NCBI RefSeq assembly: GCF_010120715.1
Contig: NZ_CP047591.1
Coordinates: 992,001-1,056,000, forward strand
DNA length: 64,000 nucleotides
Direction of reading: 5' to 3'
From: Aminipila terrae
GTDB taxonomy: Bacteria; Bacillota; Clostridia; Peptostreptococcales; Anaerovoracaceae
This document shows, piece after piece, positions 26,263-36,205 of this stretch. The notes under the pieces are model-generated. The model was given only the letters and a program-made list of their open reading frames with translations. It had not been told where the DNA came from and ran no database searches. The translations under genes were made by a program, and so were the position numbers. Every line of letters starts with the position of its first letter. Positions within the stretch are counted from its first letter, which is position 1.

Positions 26263-29200
26263 CTAATTAGTGGTCTTTATTGCATTCACAATGACCTTTG
26301 CAGCTTCTCCTCTGGTTGCACTATCTTTAGGATGGAATGAACCATCTGGGTAACCGGAAATTAATTTTGCGTTCTGTGCTGCACTGATATAATCCTTTGC
26401 CCAATCTGAAATCTCTTTCTGGTCGCCAAAGATTTCTTTTGCTGCTTGCGAATTAAGCTTTAAAGCCCTCATAATCATAGTTGCCATCTGCTCTCTTGTT
26501 ACGAAGTCATCTGGACCGAACTGATTTGCAGTATAACCAGATACAATTCTGTATTTCTCAGCTGCTGCAATATAATCCTTTGCCCAGTGCTTCTGGGTAT
26601 CAGCAAATACCTTGTCTGACGAAATATCTATCTTAAGCGCTTTTACTAATATAGTAACTAATTCTGCCCTTGTAATGTTCTTGTCAGGCTTAAAGGTGTG
26701 GTCAGGATAAGAAGACACTGCACCTAAATCAATTAGTTCTTTAACACTGCTTTCTGACCAATGATTCCTGGTATCGCTTGGCATTGTTTTACTTGCTGTA
26801 TCTTTAGCAGAGTCTTTTGCTGGTTCCTTTGCAGGATCTTTTACAGGAGTATTTGGTGTTGTGGTATCTTTTGTTGTTGTGCCACCATTATGTTTCTTAT
26901 GGCTGCCTCCTCCTGCTGAATTAGTCCCAACAATTTCCGTAAGTTCACCTGGCATACCATCATAAATTGCATTTGCCAGTAACCTGAACTGGTGAGAAGG
27001 ATGCCCTTTGTTTGTAATATGACTTGCAAATAACGTAATTTTCCCCTTTTCTGCCTGATCCTGTATGATATACGCCTTACCTTTTACCTCATCGTGATTC
27101 GGCCACCAACCTGCAGTATAAAAACCTTCCTTATCACTTATGCTGGCTAACACTTTAGCTGTTGCAGGTACTTTTTCAATCCATGATGCAGAATTATTAT
27201 ATAAAACATCATTTTCATTATATCTGCCTGTAATTACACTGTCTGTATCAAGAACGGCCTTTAAAACGCCTTCATAAGAATCACCATTACTTCCTATCTC
27301 AAGTCCTGGTAGTAATCCACTGTCTGCCATTGCATATACACCATATCCACCTACACCGACATAGGAAGTACCCGCTTTAATTTTATTTTCCATGGCTTCC
27401 GTTAATTCTTTACCTGTTTCATCAGCAATGATATCTGCATTATCATAAGAATCAACTAAATTAAATGCTAATTCCTTCAGTACATAACCTAACTCATTTC
27501 CGCTCTCATATACCTTAGGCTCTTTAATTTTCTTTACTATTGCCTTTTCCTTAAGTGGCTCTAATTCCAGGAAGTATTTATTTCTAACACTTTGTAAATC
27601 ATCCTTTAGAACGATAAAATCTCCCTTATTAAAGTCTTGACCTTTTGAATAGGTCATATAAACAGCCTTATTGTTTGCAAGTAAATCGTTTACAGCTTTT
27701 ATAACGTCGTTATTGGTATTTTTAATAATAATCTGGTCTGCTCCAGAAGGAATGTCTGTTGCAGGAATAGTAACGTTTTCTACTGATTCTGTTTTACCTT
27801 TGAAAGCGTCGGCCACTCTGATTTCATATTTATCAAAACCCCTTAGTGCAGGGAAACACATGGTTACTTCTGCATACATGGCGGAGAAATCTGAGAAATC
27901 GGAGCCGTCATAAAGTACACAGTTTGCAAATCCACGTTTAGCCTGATGCATAGGAACGATATAGCTTCCTCTTGGGTAAGTTACATCCCCTATTTTTACA
28001 TCAGTATTTGTCCTTTCCACTTTAACTCCATTCTTGATTAAATATTCTGCCATCTCATAAGCTGCCAGTCTGTTTTTCTGCAATTTACCATCTACCGGCA
28101 GTACATAATACTCTGGGAAGAAATTCTCATTACTTCCTCTGGCTCTGCCAATAGACTCTCCCTTTGCATTAACTAAATACTTATCCACTCCTTTGTCATC
28201 AATTCCTTTTATGCCTCTGTCATAAATCGTTAACTGATTTTCAAACATTTTTTGTTTATGGTCTAATGCATACTTTAAAGACCCAAATCCTGCGCATTTA
28301 AAAGTATCATTTGACTTCTGATTTAATTCGGGAATTTCTACAGTATGTCCAACAGCCCCGTGCATCTGACTCAATACTGCTGCATACATTGGAGCTCCAT
28401 CATCCCAGCCTTGTCCATAATCAAACATAGGAATAATGTAATGGTTATACCCACCATCCATTCCAATTCCAGCTTTACCCATTGCATTGGCATGTTCGAT
28501 TGCACTGTCCATTAATAAATCATATTCAAAATTCGGATCATGTGGCGGAGTGCATGGTTCAATTAAGAAGTCTTCCACGAATCCATGAAAGTCATTGAAA
28601 ATCATCGGAGACCACTTTGCCATAGCCTGAAAAACAGTTGCTGTCTCTATCTGTGTCTGATAGGTAACATCCCTGTTGGGATCAAATCCTGAAACCATTG
28701 TTCTGTTATTATAAAATCTTCCATCTGGATTATTATTAAGACTGAACAACACGATATAATTATCCAGCAACTCATTAACATCCAAAGTTATGTCTTCTTT
28801 ATCTCCAGTTCCAACATTACCATAATCATTGCCATCTTTATCTTTGCCTTTAACCGTACTGCTTACACTTTTAAAGGTTATTGTATCCTGCGTAGCAAGT
28901 TCTCTTAACATGTCAATCTGCGCATCCACACCGTTTGATTCATCAGAGTGAATATTATTAAACCAGATAACTGGTTTATATTTGCCGATTTCTCCTTTTT
29001 CGATGCTATTAATCAATTGATCCGGGTGTTCCATCATCATAGGCAGGGTACTTTTTTGATAGTTCTCTACATCCCCCTGACTCTTTGCAAATATTACAAA
29101 AGGGATGTCTCTTCCTTCTGCTGATTTACCAAGGGGAGCATATTCTATGTATCTTTCTTTGCCCGCATCCTTTGAAGCTGCAATTATCTGCTCAACTGCA

Positions 29201-30842
29201 GGTTTTATCTCGGGCTGCTGATGAAAAGAATCAAAAGCATTCATCTTTAACTTTGATTTTGCCTGAAGATTCTTTGACTTATCTACTACAGCAAGGTCAT
29301 AATCCCCAAAAGCTGAGGGTATATTCTTCTTGGATAGGGTCTTGCAGATAAATTGTCGGTACCAAATGGCAGCCCGAATTTAATTTTAGCCACTACCTTG
29401 TCGCCATCAAGCTTCGGTTCTTCAGCAAAAGTAATGAATGGATCATTCGTTTCTTTCTTATCGCCTTCACCGTCCTTACCTTTACATTCAATAACCGTCC
29501 ATTGATCAAAAGGTTTTCCACCAAATGTCCATGTTAGGTTTTTTAAGTCAGGAGTATAGCCTAAATCTACACTGACATCAATGGTTTTTTCCTGAGTCAT
29601 TGATAACAGGTTTGTACTTACTGCCATTGCTGATTCTACTACTTCAGCAGGTGGATTAATTTCCTTTAACAAATTGTATAGCAATGTTGTATATGAGTAT
29701 AATCTGTCTTCTACCCTGCCAGGGATTTTTTCATCCATAAAGGTGAGATTATCTCGCTCCGTATGCATGATTTCTCCAAACAGTTCAGTTTCATGTTCTC
29801 CTGTTGACCAGTTACCTTCTTTATCTTTTAAATCCCAATTTGTGCTTTCAAAATAGATCCAGGGAATTCCCAGCTTATCAAAGGGGTCATGATCACTCCA
29901 ATCACCGGTTGTCCCTTTAGGATAATCTGAATTTAATCCTTCCTGGGTAATGACACCTAAATTTAGACTTTTTGATATATCCAGAGCTTGTTCACGAACC
30001 CAGCCTTTTTCACCTAAGTTTCCATAAACATACTTTTTGTCCCCAAAAATCACTGTATCCAAATTAATCATTGCTACTGTGTTTGATATTTCTTCTTTAC
30101 TCATCTGGGAAGTATAGTAAGTTGATCCTTTTAAGCCCACTTCTTCTGCCCCAAAAGCAATGAATTTAATAGTATAATCTGTATCTATATCTTTCAGCAT
30201 TTCTGCTGCTCCAAGCATTACAGAAACTCCCGATGCATTATCGCTGGCTCCTGTAGAAGCATTTACCGAGTCATAATGCGCCCCTACAATAACCTGCCTA
30301 TCAGATTTCCCTGGCTTTACTGCAATAACATTGCTTGAATTTCCTTCAACACCTTTTCTTGTGTAATTAAATGATTGTACATTTGTTGTATAACCCAGAC
30401 CTTCAAAAATACCCTTTATGTAATCTCTTGCAGTCTTCTCCTGATCTGTTGAAGCTACTCTGGCATTTTTTGACAACTCTGCCAAATGATGATACATTAC
30501 AGAATCCTTTGAATTATCAAATTTAGGCGCCTCTGCTTCCGCTTTTAACAGTTGGTTTAACTTCTTTTGCTCTTCTCCACTTTTTTCTGTTGGGTCATTG
30601 CCTGTGTTAGCGGGATTTTCACTTACAGCACTTCCGCTGGTAACTGCTCCCTCGCTGGTAATTGCACTTTCACTGACAATTGCCGCCTCAGTGGTAATTG
30701 CTCCACCACTAGTTGTCCCCTCTTCACTTGTAACAACCTGTGGGGTAGTAACGACTGTATCCGTTGCATATGCTGCAGGAATACCAGCAGTTAAAACCAT
30801 AGCAGTTACCAGAAATAATGCTATTTTTTTCTTAACATTCAA
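26263..30842 (-). pseudogene. Secreted M28 + M14 double metallopeptidase with SLH repeats, frameshifted as read
   Basis: Two frames, 30842-29286 and 29244-26263, join when one G is added to the GGGG run (CCCC at 29304-29307): PQLLG is then followed by DYDLAVVDKSKN, giving 1526 aa. Start is the TTG at 30842 behind AAAGGAGG. Signal peptide 1-27; a hexapeptide low-complexity stretch (AITSEG, AVTSGS) about 35-75; M28 aminopeptidase domain with GAHYDS, SDNASG, FGAEEVG, NLDT and MHTERD ligands; then an M14 carboxypeptidase domain with NNIHSDESNG and GHTVEIPE; three SLH repeats at the end (DTRNHWSESSVKEL, DTQKHWAKDYIAAA, EISDWAKDYISAA). It would be a wall-bound peptidase releasing amino acids from both peptide ends. 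Confidence 0.8.
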
Positions 30843-30967
30843 ATTTCCTCCTTTGAAATTTATTTTATCCAGCTGATTACAGCTGATTAAAATCATGTTA
30901 GCTTACACAACACTATTGAAAAATGAATTTTCTACCTAATAAACCCTTCACTCCCCCAGTGAGGACC

Positions 30968-31312
30968 TTATCTAAACATCCTTTTCCCATTAATTTTCCA
31001 TATCCCAAATTCCTTTTTCATTGCTATGACCATGCCCTTTTCCTGGTTTTTTAAATTTATAACACAGTCTACCAGAGCAATTTGTCTTTCCGCTTTTATT
31101 CTTACTTTACAAATCTCTGCCAGCACTCCAAGGTCTCTATAAAAATCAGGTAGGATTAAAAAGCGAGTAATGGGAACATATTTTTGGAACTCTGCATCTA
31201 AATAATTAAACATTTCAATTCTCTCCGAGTTATAATAGGCTCTAAAAAAGTCTTTTAATACGTTTTCTATTTCTTTTTCATCACAATTATCTGCATTTGT
31301 CTGATTATCCAT
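30968..31312 (-). CDS. Small NTF2-like hypothetical protein
   Basis: 114 aa, no signal peptide. EKEIENVLKDFFRAYYNSERIEMFNYLD at the N-terminus followed by beta strands (CKVRIKAERQIALVDCVINL, GMVIAMKKEFGIWKING) has the helix-then-sheet layout of NTF2/SnoaL-like folds, such as DUF4829-type proteins. No catalytic residue can be assigned. The gene stands alone. It lies downstream of a non-coding RNA gene and a palindrome. Confidence 0.6.
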   Translation of the reverse strand: MDNQTNADNCDEKEIENVLKDFFRAYYNSERIEMFNYLDAEFQKYVPITRFLILPDFYRDLGVLAEICKVRIKAERQIALVDCVINLKNQEKGMVIAMKKEFGIWKINGKRMFR

Positions 31313-31430
31313 ATCAATCGTTACTTTCCTCTACTCTATAAATTGTTATTTTTTTATTTAATAAACCTATAATTATTTCTAGCAGGCGTATTTGGTAATA
31401 TAATACTTTAATTATAATTATTAAAAATTA

Positions 31431-31445
31431 TGTAATAATATTACA
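31431..31445. promoter_or_regulatory. Palindrome TGTAATAATATTACA, copy 1
   Basis: Perfect 15-bp palindrome with a single central base. The identical sequence occurs at 44775-44789. Both lie 134-136 bp from the terminator of the two related RNA genes and upstream of a minus-strand gene. Confidence 0.55.
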
Positions 31446-31555
31446 CCACAACCTATAAAGCCACACAACAGAATACACACATTTGTGTTTCTCTGATTTT
31501 ATGCAAATATACTTTTTTATACTAAACCGTTAAATTAATAAACCTTAAACGGTCA

Positions 31556-31792
31556 AAAATAAAAGCAGAAATACTGATATGATCAACATTTCTGCTCATT
31601 AATCTGCTATTTACTTATTGTTGCCGTACTTTTAGGTCTTAAAAGCATCTTGATGAATTGTTTATGCTGCAAAATATTAGGTATCTTTGTTACATTAAAA
31701 TTCTTATATTTGTTCTATCAATTTAAACATTAATTTCTCGGCAAATTTGACCAGTAAATTTTATACTGGATTATTTTAACTTATTTATTTCG
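31556..31792 (-). ncRNA. Candidate small non-coding RNA, copy 1 (about 237 nt)
   Basis: Transcribed leftward from a TTGACA-N17-TAGTAT promoter to an intrinsic terminator (stem AGCAGAAAT / ATTTCTGCT at 31564-31596, then TTTTATTTTT). No open frame longer than about 13 codons with a ribosome-binding site. The last 75 nt and the promoter region closely match copy 2 at 44900-45357, while flanking genes are unrelated; that conservation of signals in non-coding DNA is the main evidence. Visible hairpins include CCAGTA / TACTGG near the 5' end. It lies in the 823-bp gap between 31312 and 32137. Confidence 0.6.
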
Positions 31793-31798
31793 ACTTAA

Positions 31799-31827
31799 AT
31801 ACTAGTCTTATGTATCAAATCTGTCAA
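31799..31827 (-). promoter_or_regulatory. Promoter of non-coding RNA copy 1
   Basis: TTGACA (31822-31827), 17-bp spacer, TAGTAT (31799-31804). The surrounding block, from AAGGGTTAA before the -35 through TTTAAGTCGAAA after the -10, is shared with copy 2. Confidence 0.7.
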
Positions 31828-31946
31828 TTAACCCTTAGTATGATATGCAATTACAGTTTTTTATACTAAAAAAATTAATTTAAACGTCCTCTTAATGAAC
31901 TAATTTGGCAAAATACTGTAATAAATTTGTTACCATAATAGAAAAA

Positions 31947-32005
31947 AGAGGTAGTTATAGAAGAATCCACACCTGTTGTGACTGATTATTCTATAATTGC
32001 CTCTT
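31947..32005 (-). terminator. Terminator of the metallo-beta-lactamase gene
   Basis: Long imperfect stem of about 20 bp (GAGG...ATAGAA...GATTC arms) with TTTTTTCTATT after it on the minus strand, 130 bp beyond the stop at 32137. Confidence 0.7.
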
Positions 32006-32136
32006 CATTTTTATTTATCCATAAATTATCAGGTTGAAGAAAAATAATAAAATTATAAATATTGTCCCCTGATTTGTCCCTTAAAATTCATTAAGATATA
32101 AAATCTGTCCCTTCACTTGAATTATTACTAATTTCA

Positions 32137-33417
32137 TCATCGAATATTCCTCTGATAGGTTCCTGCATCTGTTATCTTCAATGGAATCAATGGTTTTTCT
32201 GCAGTTTGGAAACTATACGAAGTACCATCAGTTTTCATAATAATAGAACCGGATATAAAAGTTCCATATACGGTTGCTCCCACATTAAACATCCGCTTCA
32301 GAGCAGCCGCATGAGGATGGGTATAATTTACTCCCTTTCCTGCTGAAATTACTACATACTGGGGTTTTATAACATCTAATAAAACACTGCTATTGGCATT
32401 GTATGATCCGTGATGTGCCCCTTTGAAAACATCTACTTTTCCAACTTTCTGTGCAATTGCTGCTTCTTCCTCTGACTGACTGTCACCAGTAAACAGTGCG
32501 GACACATTATTATAGGTCAGCAATGCCACTACGCTGTTATTATTTTCTAAAGGCTGCCCTGATGCCATGGCTTTAATAATTTTTAGAGAGATGCCCTCTC
32601 CTAAGGGTATGATTTCGTCGGCACTTTTGCTGACTATACAGTCAGGCTCACTTTCTAAGGCCTTCTTATACGCATACCACTCTGGTGTGTCCACATAACT
32701 ATCATTTTCAATCACTCTGTCTACCTGATAATCCTGAAATATTCTGGGGAGTCCCCCCACATGATCCTGATGACCGTGGGTAGCTATGAGTAAGTCTAGA
32801 TTGCCATCCACATAGGGTCTGATGTAATCTGAAACCACTGCGCCACTGCTGGTTGTACCTCCATCAATGAGCACCTCATAAGTTCCATAGTCAATCAGAA
32901 CCGAATCCCCATGTCCTACATCAATAAAATGAACGGACAGCTGCGTGTCACTGTTATCCGGGGAGATGATAATAACGGTCTCTGTTGCCTGATTCCAGCT
33001 TACCTCTGCTCCAAAGGCTTCGGCTACAGCCCTTATGGGCAGGTATACTCTGTTGTTTTGCAGTACGGCTTTTGTATCAATGAAATTCTCAAATTCATCC
33101 TTTTTTATATAGTTTTGGCCCACTGGGACCTCAACGGTCACACCATCTTTTTTAACAACGGCTGTATTCCTTGGCTCATCCCAGCTCACATCACATCCAT
33201 AGGCTTCCATAGCTGCCCTTAGGGGTACCAGTGTCCTTTTGTTTTCATCTAAATAAGGATATCCTGTTTCCGGGCTAAATCCAATAAGTTTTCCGTTTAT
33301 ATCCATTTTTATGTAATGGTTATTTTGTCCTTCATCCGTAGCTGCACTGGCAGTTACCACTAAAGAAAGATTCAGCATTACTGCTAAAACGATTAATACT
33401 ATTCTCACGTTCTTCAT
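32137..33417 (-). CDS. Secreted ComEC-like metallo-beta-lactamase with copper amine oxidase N-like repeats
   Basis: 426 aa. A signal peptide (1-26, ending ASAATDEG) precedes a copper amine oxidase N-terminal-like stalk of two repeats (about 45-150: RTLVPLRAAMEAYGCDVSWD, RVYLPIRAVAEAFGAEVSWN). The metallo-beta-lactamase domain from about 158 has VHFIDVGHGDSVLIDYG and the metal motif THGHQDHVGG near 217, then FTGDSQ and GAHHGSYNANS, as in the ComEC/Rec2 C-terminal nuclease-like domain. The stalk is common in wall-associated Clostridia proteins. An extracellular phosphodiesterase is plausible; the substrate is unknown. Confidence 0.85.
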   Translation of the reverse strand: MKNVRIVLIVLAVMLNLSLVVTASAATDEGQNNHYIKMDINGKLIGFSPETGYPYLDENKRTLVPLRAAMEAYGCDVSWDEPRNTAVVKKDGVTVEVPVGQNYIKKDEFENFIDTKAVLQNNRVYLPIRAVAEAFGAEVSWNQATETVIIISPDNSDTQLSVHFIDVGHGDSVLIDYGTYEVLIDGGTTSSGAVVSDYIRPYVDGNLDLLIATHGHQDHVGGLPRIFQDYQVDRVIENDSYVDTPEWYAYKKALESEPDCIVSKSADEIIPLGEGISLKIIKAMASGQPLENNNSVVALLTYNNVSALFTGDSQSEEEAAIAQKVGKVDVFKGAHHGSYNANSSVLLDVIKPQYVVISAGKGVNYTHPHAAALKRMFNVGATVYGTFISGSIIMKTDGTSYSFQTAEKPLIPLKITDAGTYQRNIR

Positions 33418-33435
33418 TTGTCATCCTCTAACATA

Positions 33436-33478
33436 AAAAACCTCTGAAATCAATACACAACGGTTTCTGATTTCAGAG
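33436..33478 (-). terminator. Terminator of the ABC/two-component/deacetylase cluster
   Basis: 11-bp stem CTCTGAAATCA / TGATTTCAGAG with TTTTTT on the minus strand, 20 bases after the stop at 33498. Confidence 0.88.
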
Positions 33479-33497
33479 ATATTTCCCAATGTTTTTA

Positions 33498-34340
33498 TTA
33501 ATTAAGTATTTTGCTTAAGTCAGTATCCATCCCTACTGAAAATCGATTCAGATAATACAGGTTTCCTTTAAAATCTCCTGCTCCGTATGTAGTACCAAAG
33601 CCAAACAGAATCCCATTTTTCCTGAGAAGGTCCTTTCCCCATTCTTCATAGGCTCCATAAGGATAGGAATAGCAGATTACTTTATTTCCTACGTTCTCTT
33701 CAATAGTATCAATACTTTTAACTATATCCTCCTCTACACGCATATCGTACTGTGCACGGCATTCAATCAGCCCTCTTTGTATGCCATTGACCAAAAATCT
33801 CATATATTGGCCTTTTAAGTTCTGATTATGTAAATTGTATGAATGGCTTTGGATATCAAAAACACCACTATCATACATTTCTTTCATCTCAGCCCAATTT
33901 AATTTTTTAATTTCATTTTTTCTGGGATTTTCAACACTTCCAACAATGACAAATACAGTGGCCTTCATTCCTGTTTCCTTCAGTATTGGATAGGCTACAG
34001 TATATGCAGATTCGTATCCATCATCAAAAGTGATAATAACAGGTTTTTCCGGCATTTTCATCCTGCCTTCGGTGATAGCCTTTAAGTCCTGCGGAAGTAG
34101 TGGAGTATATTCATTTTCTTCCAGATATCTCATATCTTCTTGCAGCTTATCTTTTGTAATGGTAGCATCCATACGACCATTTAGTGGTTTTTCCTCCACA
34201 AAGTGATGGTACATTAAAATGGGAACATATAAGTGCTCTTCATCCGTAATTTTTGCTGGTTCACCTGCATAGCACACATTGCCCCAGGCTAAAACCAAAA
34301 TTAAACTAAATATAATTGCAGCTATTTTTCTAGATTTCAT
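33498..34340 (-). CDS. Secreted polysaccharide deacetylase (carbohydrate esterase 4)
   Basis: 280 aa. Signal peptide 1-26. The NodB domain carries motif 1 ITFDDGYES near residue 107, motif 2 SHSYNLHN (HxxxH metal ligands) near 163, and YSYPYGAYE (motif 3) near 227, so the catalytic set is complete. YVPILMYHHF near residue 40 is typical of the family. Likely removes acetyl groups from peptidoglycan or another wall glycan. It starts 13 bp after the response regulator and is the last gene of the cluster, tying envelope modification to that two-component system. Confidence 0.9.
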   Translation of the reverse strand: MKSRKIAAIIFSLILVLAWGNVCYAGEPAKITDEEHLYVPILMYHHFVEEKPLNGRMDATITKDKLQEDMRYLEENEYTPLLPQDLKAITEGRMKMPEKPVIITFDDGYESAYTVAYPILKETGMKATVFVIVGSVENPRKNEIKKLNWAEMKEMYDSGVFDIQSHSYNLHNQNLKGQYMRFLVNGIQRGLIECRAQYDMRVEEDIVKSIDTIEENVGNKVICYSYPYGAYEEWGKDLLRKNGILFGFGTTYGAGDFKGNLYYLNRFSVGMDTDLSKILN

Positions 34341-34353
34341 ACTAAGTCTCTTC

Positions 34354-35049
34354 CTATCCTTTAAATCTGTAGCCTACCCCCCAGACAGTCTCAATATATT
34401 GAAGGTTGTCCATGTCCAGTTCTATTTTCTCTCTTAATCTCCGGATGTGCACTGTTACTGTAGAAACATCTCCAATGGCATCCATGCCCCAAATTCTATC
34501 AAAAATATGCTCTTTTGAAAAGACCCTATTAGGATTTTCTGCTAAAAATAATAATAAATCATACTCCTTAGCAGGCATTATCTTTTCTTCCCCATTGACA
34601 AATACTCTACGGCTGTCTTTGTCGATTTCAAGTCCTCTTACTTTTAACGTTCTGTTTTGCCCGGCTTTACTGCCGCCACTTCCCGTCAGTCTGTCATATC
34701 TTGCAATGTGGCTTTTTACTCTGGCCATCAGCTCATTAGGGCTGAAAGGTTTAATCATATAATCATCGGCCCCCAGTCCAAGACCTCTTACCTTATCAAT
34801 ATCTTCTTTCTTTGCGGATAAGATTATCACCGGAGTATCTCTTTGTTCTCTGAACTTTGCACAAAGCTCAAAACCATCAATACCGGGAAGCATTATATCC
34901 AGAATAATCAACGCATATTCATTGTTTAATGCCATGGTAAGGCCCGTTTCACCATCTGAAGCTATATGGCACTCATACCCATTTATCTCAAGATAATCAC
35001 GTTCAAGTTCTGCTATGCTCTTGTCATCTTCTATTACTAAAACTCTCAT
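34354..35049 (-). CDS. OmpR-family response regulator
   Basis: 231 aa. Receiver domain 1-118 with the acidic pair VIEDD, phosphoacceptor Asp in IILDIMLPG near residue 51, and Lys in MIKPFSP near 102. A winged-helix DNA-binding domain follows (EKIMPAKEYDLLLFLAENPN, VTVHIRRLREKIE). The ATG at 35049 follows GGAGG by five bases; an in-frame ATG 12 bases earlier overlaps that site. It lies directly after the sensor kinase, its obvious partner. Confidence 0.92.
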   Translation of the reverse strand: MRVLVIEDDKSIAELERDYLEINGYECHIASDGETGLTMALNNEYALIILDIMLPGIDGFELCAKFREQRDTPVIILSAKKEDIDKVRGLGLGADDYMIKPFSPNELMARVKSHIARYDRLTGSGGSKAGQNRTLKVRGLEIDKDSRRVFVNGEEKIMPAKEYDLLLFLAENPNRVFSKEHIFDRIWGMDAIGDVSTVTVHIRRLREKIELDMDNLQYIETVWGVGYRFKG

Positions 35050-35068
35050 CTGTTCCTCCATTCTAAAA

Positions 35069-36199
35069 TCAGTAGCTTCTTAAAGGCAAATAGATGAACA
35101 CTTCCGTGCCCACATTTTCTTCACTTTTTATCCATATTTTTCCATGATGACTTTCAATAATCTGTTTGGATATTCCTAACCCTAATCCGTTTCCCTTTAT
35201 ATTGCTTCTTGCTGCATCCCCTCTGTAAAATCCATCAAATACTTTATTTATGTCTTTCTCTTTAATACCTTTTCCCGTATCACTTATGCAAATCAGTGCA
35301 CCATTCCTTTCCTTTTCCATACTGATAGAAATAGTACCTTCTTCTTTATTATATTTTATGGCATTTGAAACCAGGTTATCAAATACTCTTTTTAGCTTGC
35401 TTTTATCTCCAACAACAGTCAGTTCTTCGGATAAAATACTGACTTTCATTTCCAGTCCCTGTTCCTGTACTTCTGTTTTATAATCTTCTCCAAGACTGTT
35501 CAATAATTCTGTAATGTTCACAAATTCAAATGCATACTGCATCTTTCCTAATTCCAGCTCTGAATACTCAGCCATGTTATCTACTAGCTTCTGTAATACA
35601 ATAGCCTTACTATAAATGGTGTCTAAATATTTATCTAACTTTTCAGGAGAATTAGCCACACCATCTTTAATTCCCTCCAGATAACCTTTTATGGTAGTTA
35701 TGGGGGTTCTCATATCATGAGAAAGATTTGCCATCAGCATATTTCTTTCTTCTTTACTTCGCAACTCTTTTTCTGCATTTGCCTTTAACTGTTTTCTTAT
35801 TTCATCGAAGGAATTGCATAAGTCATTCAATTCCTGGTCTTTGCAGGCCATTACTTCAAAGTTGAGATTTCCTTCTTTAATGTTTTCTGCCGCCTGGCGT
35901 AATTCTTTTATAGCCTTAAGCATATCTCTTGACAGTTTTGCACTTAGGAACGTACAAGTCAATAAAACCATTCCCACGGCAAGTATTGCCCATAAAACAA
36001 TATATCCCATAAAATAGTGTCCGTCCCCATGGCTTTCCGCCTTCATACTATTGATTCCAATCCAGATACGTTCAAAACCATAAGGCTCGCAGACTGAAAA
36101 AACAAATAACAACAGCAAGGTAACAAAAACTACCAATGCTGTTGAAATTATTGCCATTAATATAGTTGTTTTTATAAAACGACCTCTTAAAGATTTCAT
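35069..36199 (-). CDS. Sensor histidine kinase
   Basis: 376 aa. Two transmembrane helices (about 11-34 and 63-86) flank a short extracellular loop of about 28 residues, followed by HAMP (about 87-140), HisKA with the phosphoacceptor His in NLSHDMRTPITTIKGYLEG near 160, and a HATPase domain (NLVSNAIKYN, ISDTGKGIKE, GNGLGLGISKQ). The small loop resembles intramembrane-sensing kinases of antimicrobial peptide or envelope-stress systems. The adjacent ABC transporter may be the actual sensor or the regulated output, which is inference. Confidence 0.92.
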   Translation of the reverse strand: MKSLRGRFIKTTILMAIISTALVVFVTLLLLFVFSVCEPYGFERIWIGINSMKAESHGDGHYFMGYIVLWAILAVGMVLLTCTFLSAKLSRDMLKAIKELRQAAENIKEGNLNFEVMACKDQELNDLCNSFDEIRKQLKANAEKELRSKEERNMLMANLSHDMRTPITTIKGYLEGIKDGVANSPEKLDKYLDTIYSKAIVLQKLVDNMAEYSELELGKMQYAFEFVNITELLNSLGEDYKTEVQEQGLEMKVSILSEELTVVGDKSKLKRVFDNLVSNAIKYNKEEGTISISMEKERNGALICISDTGKGIKEKDINKVFDGFYRGDAARSNIKGNGLGLGISKQIIESHHGKIWIKSEENVGTEVFIYLPLRSY

Positions 36200-36205
36200 T
36201 CCTCT

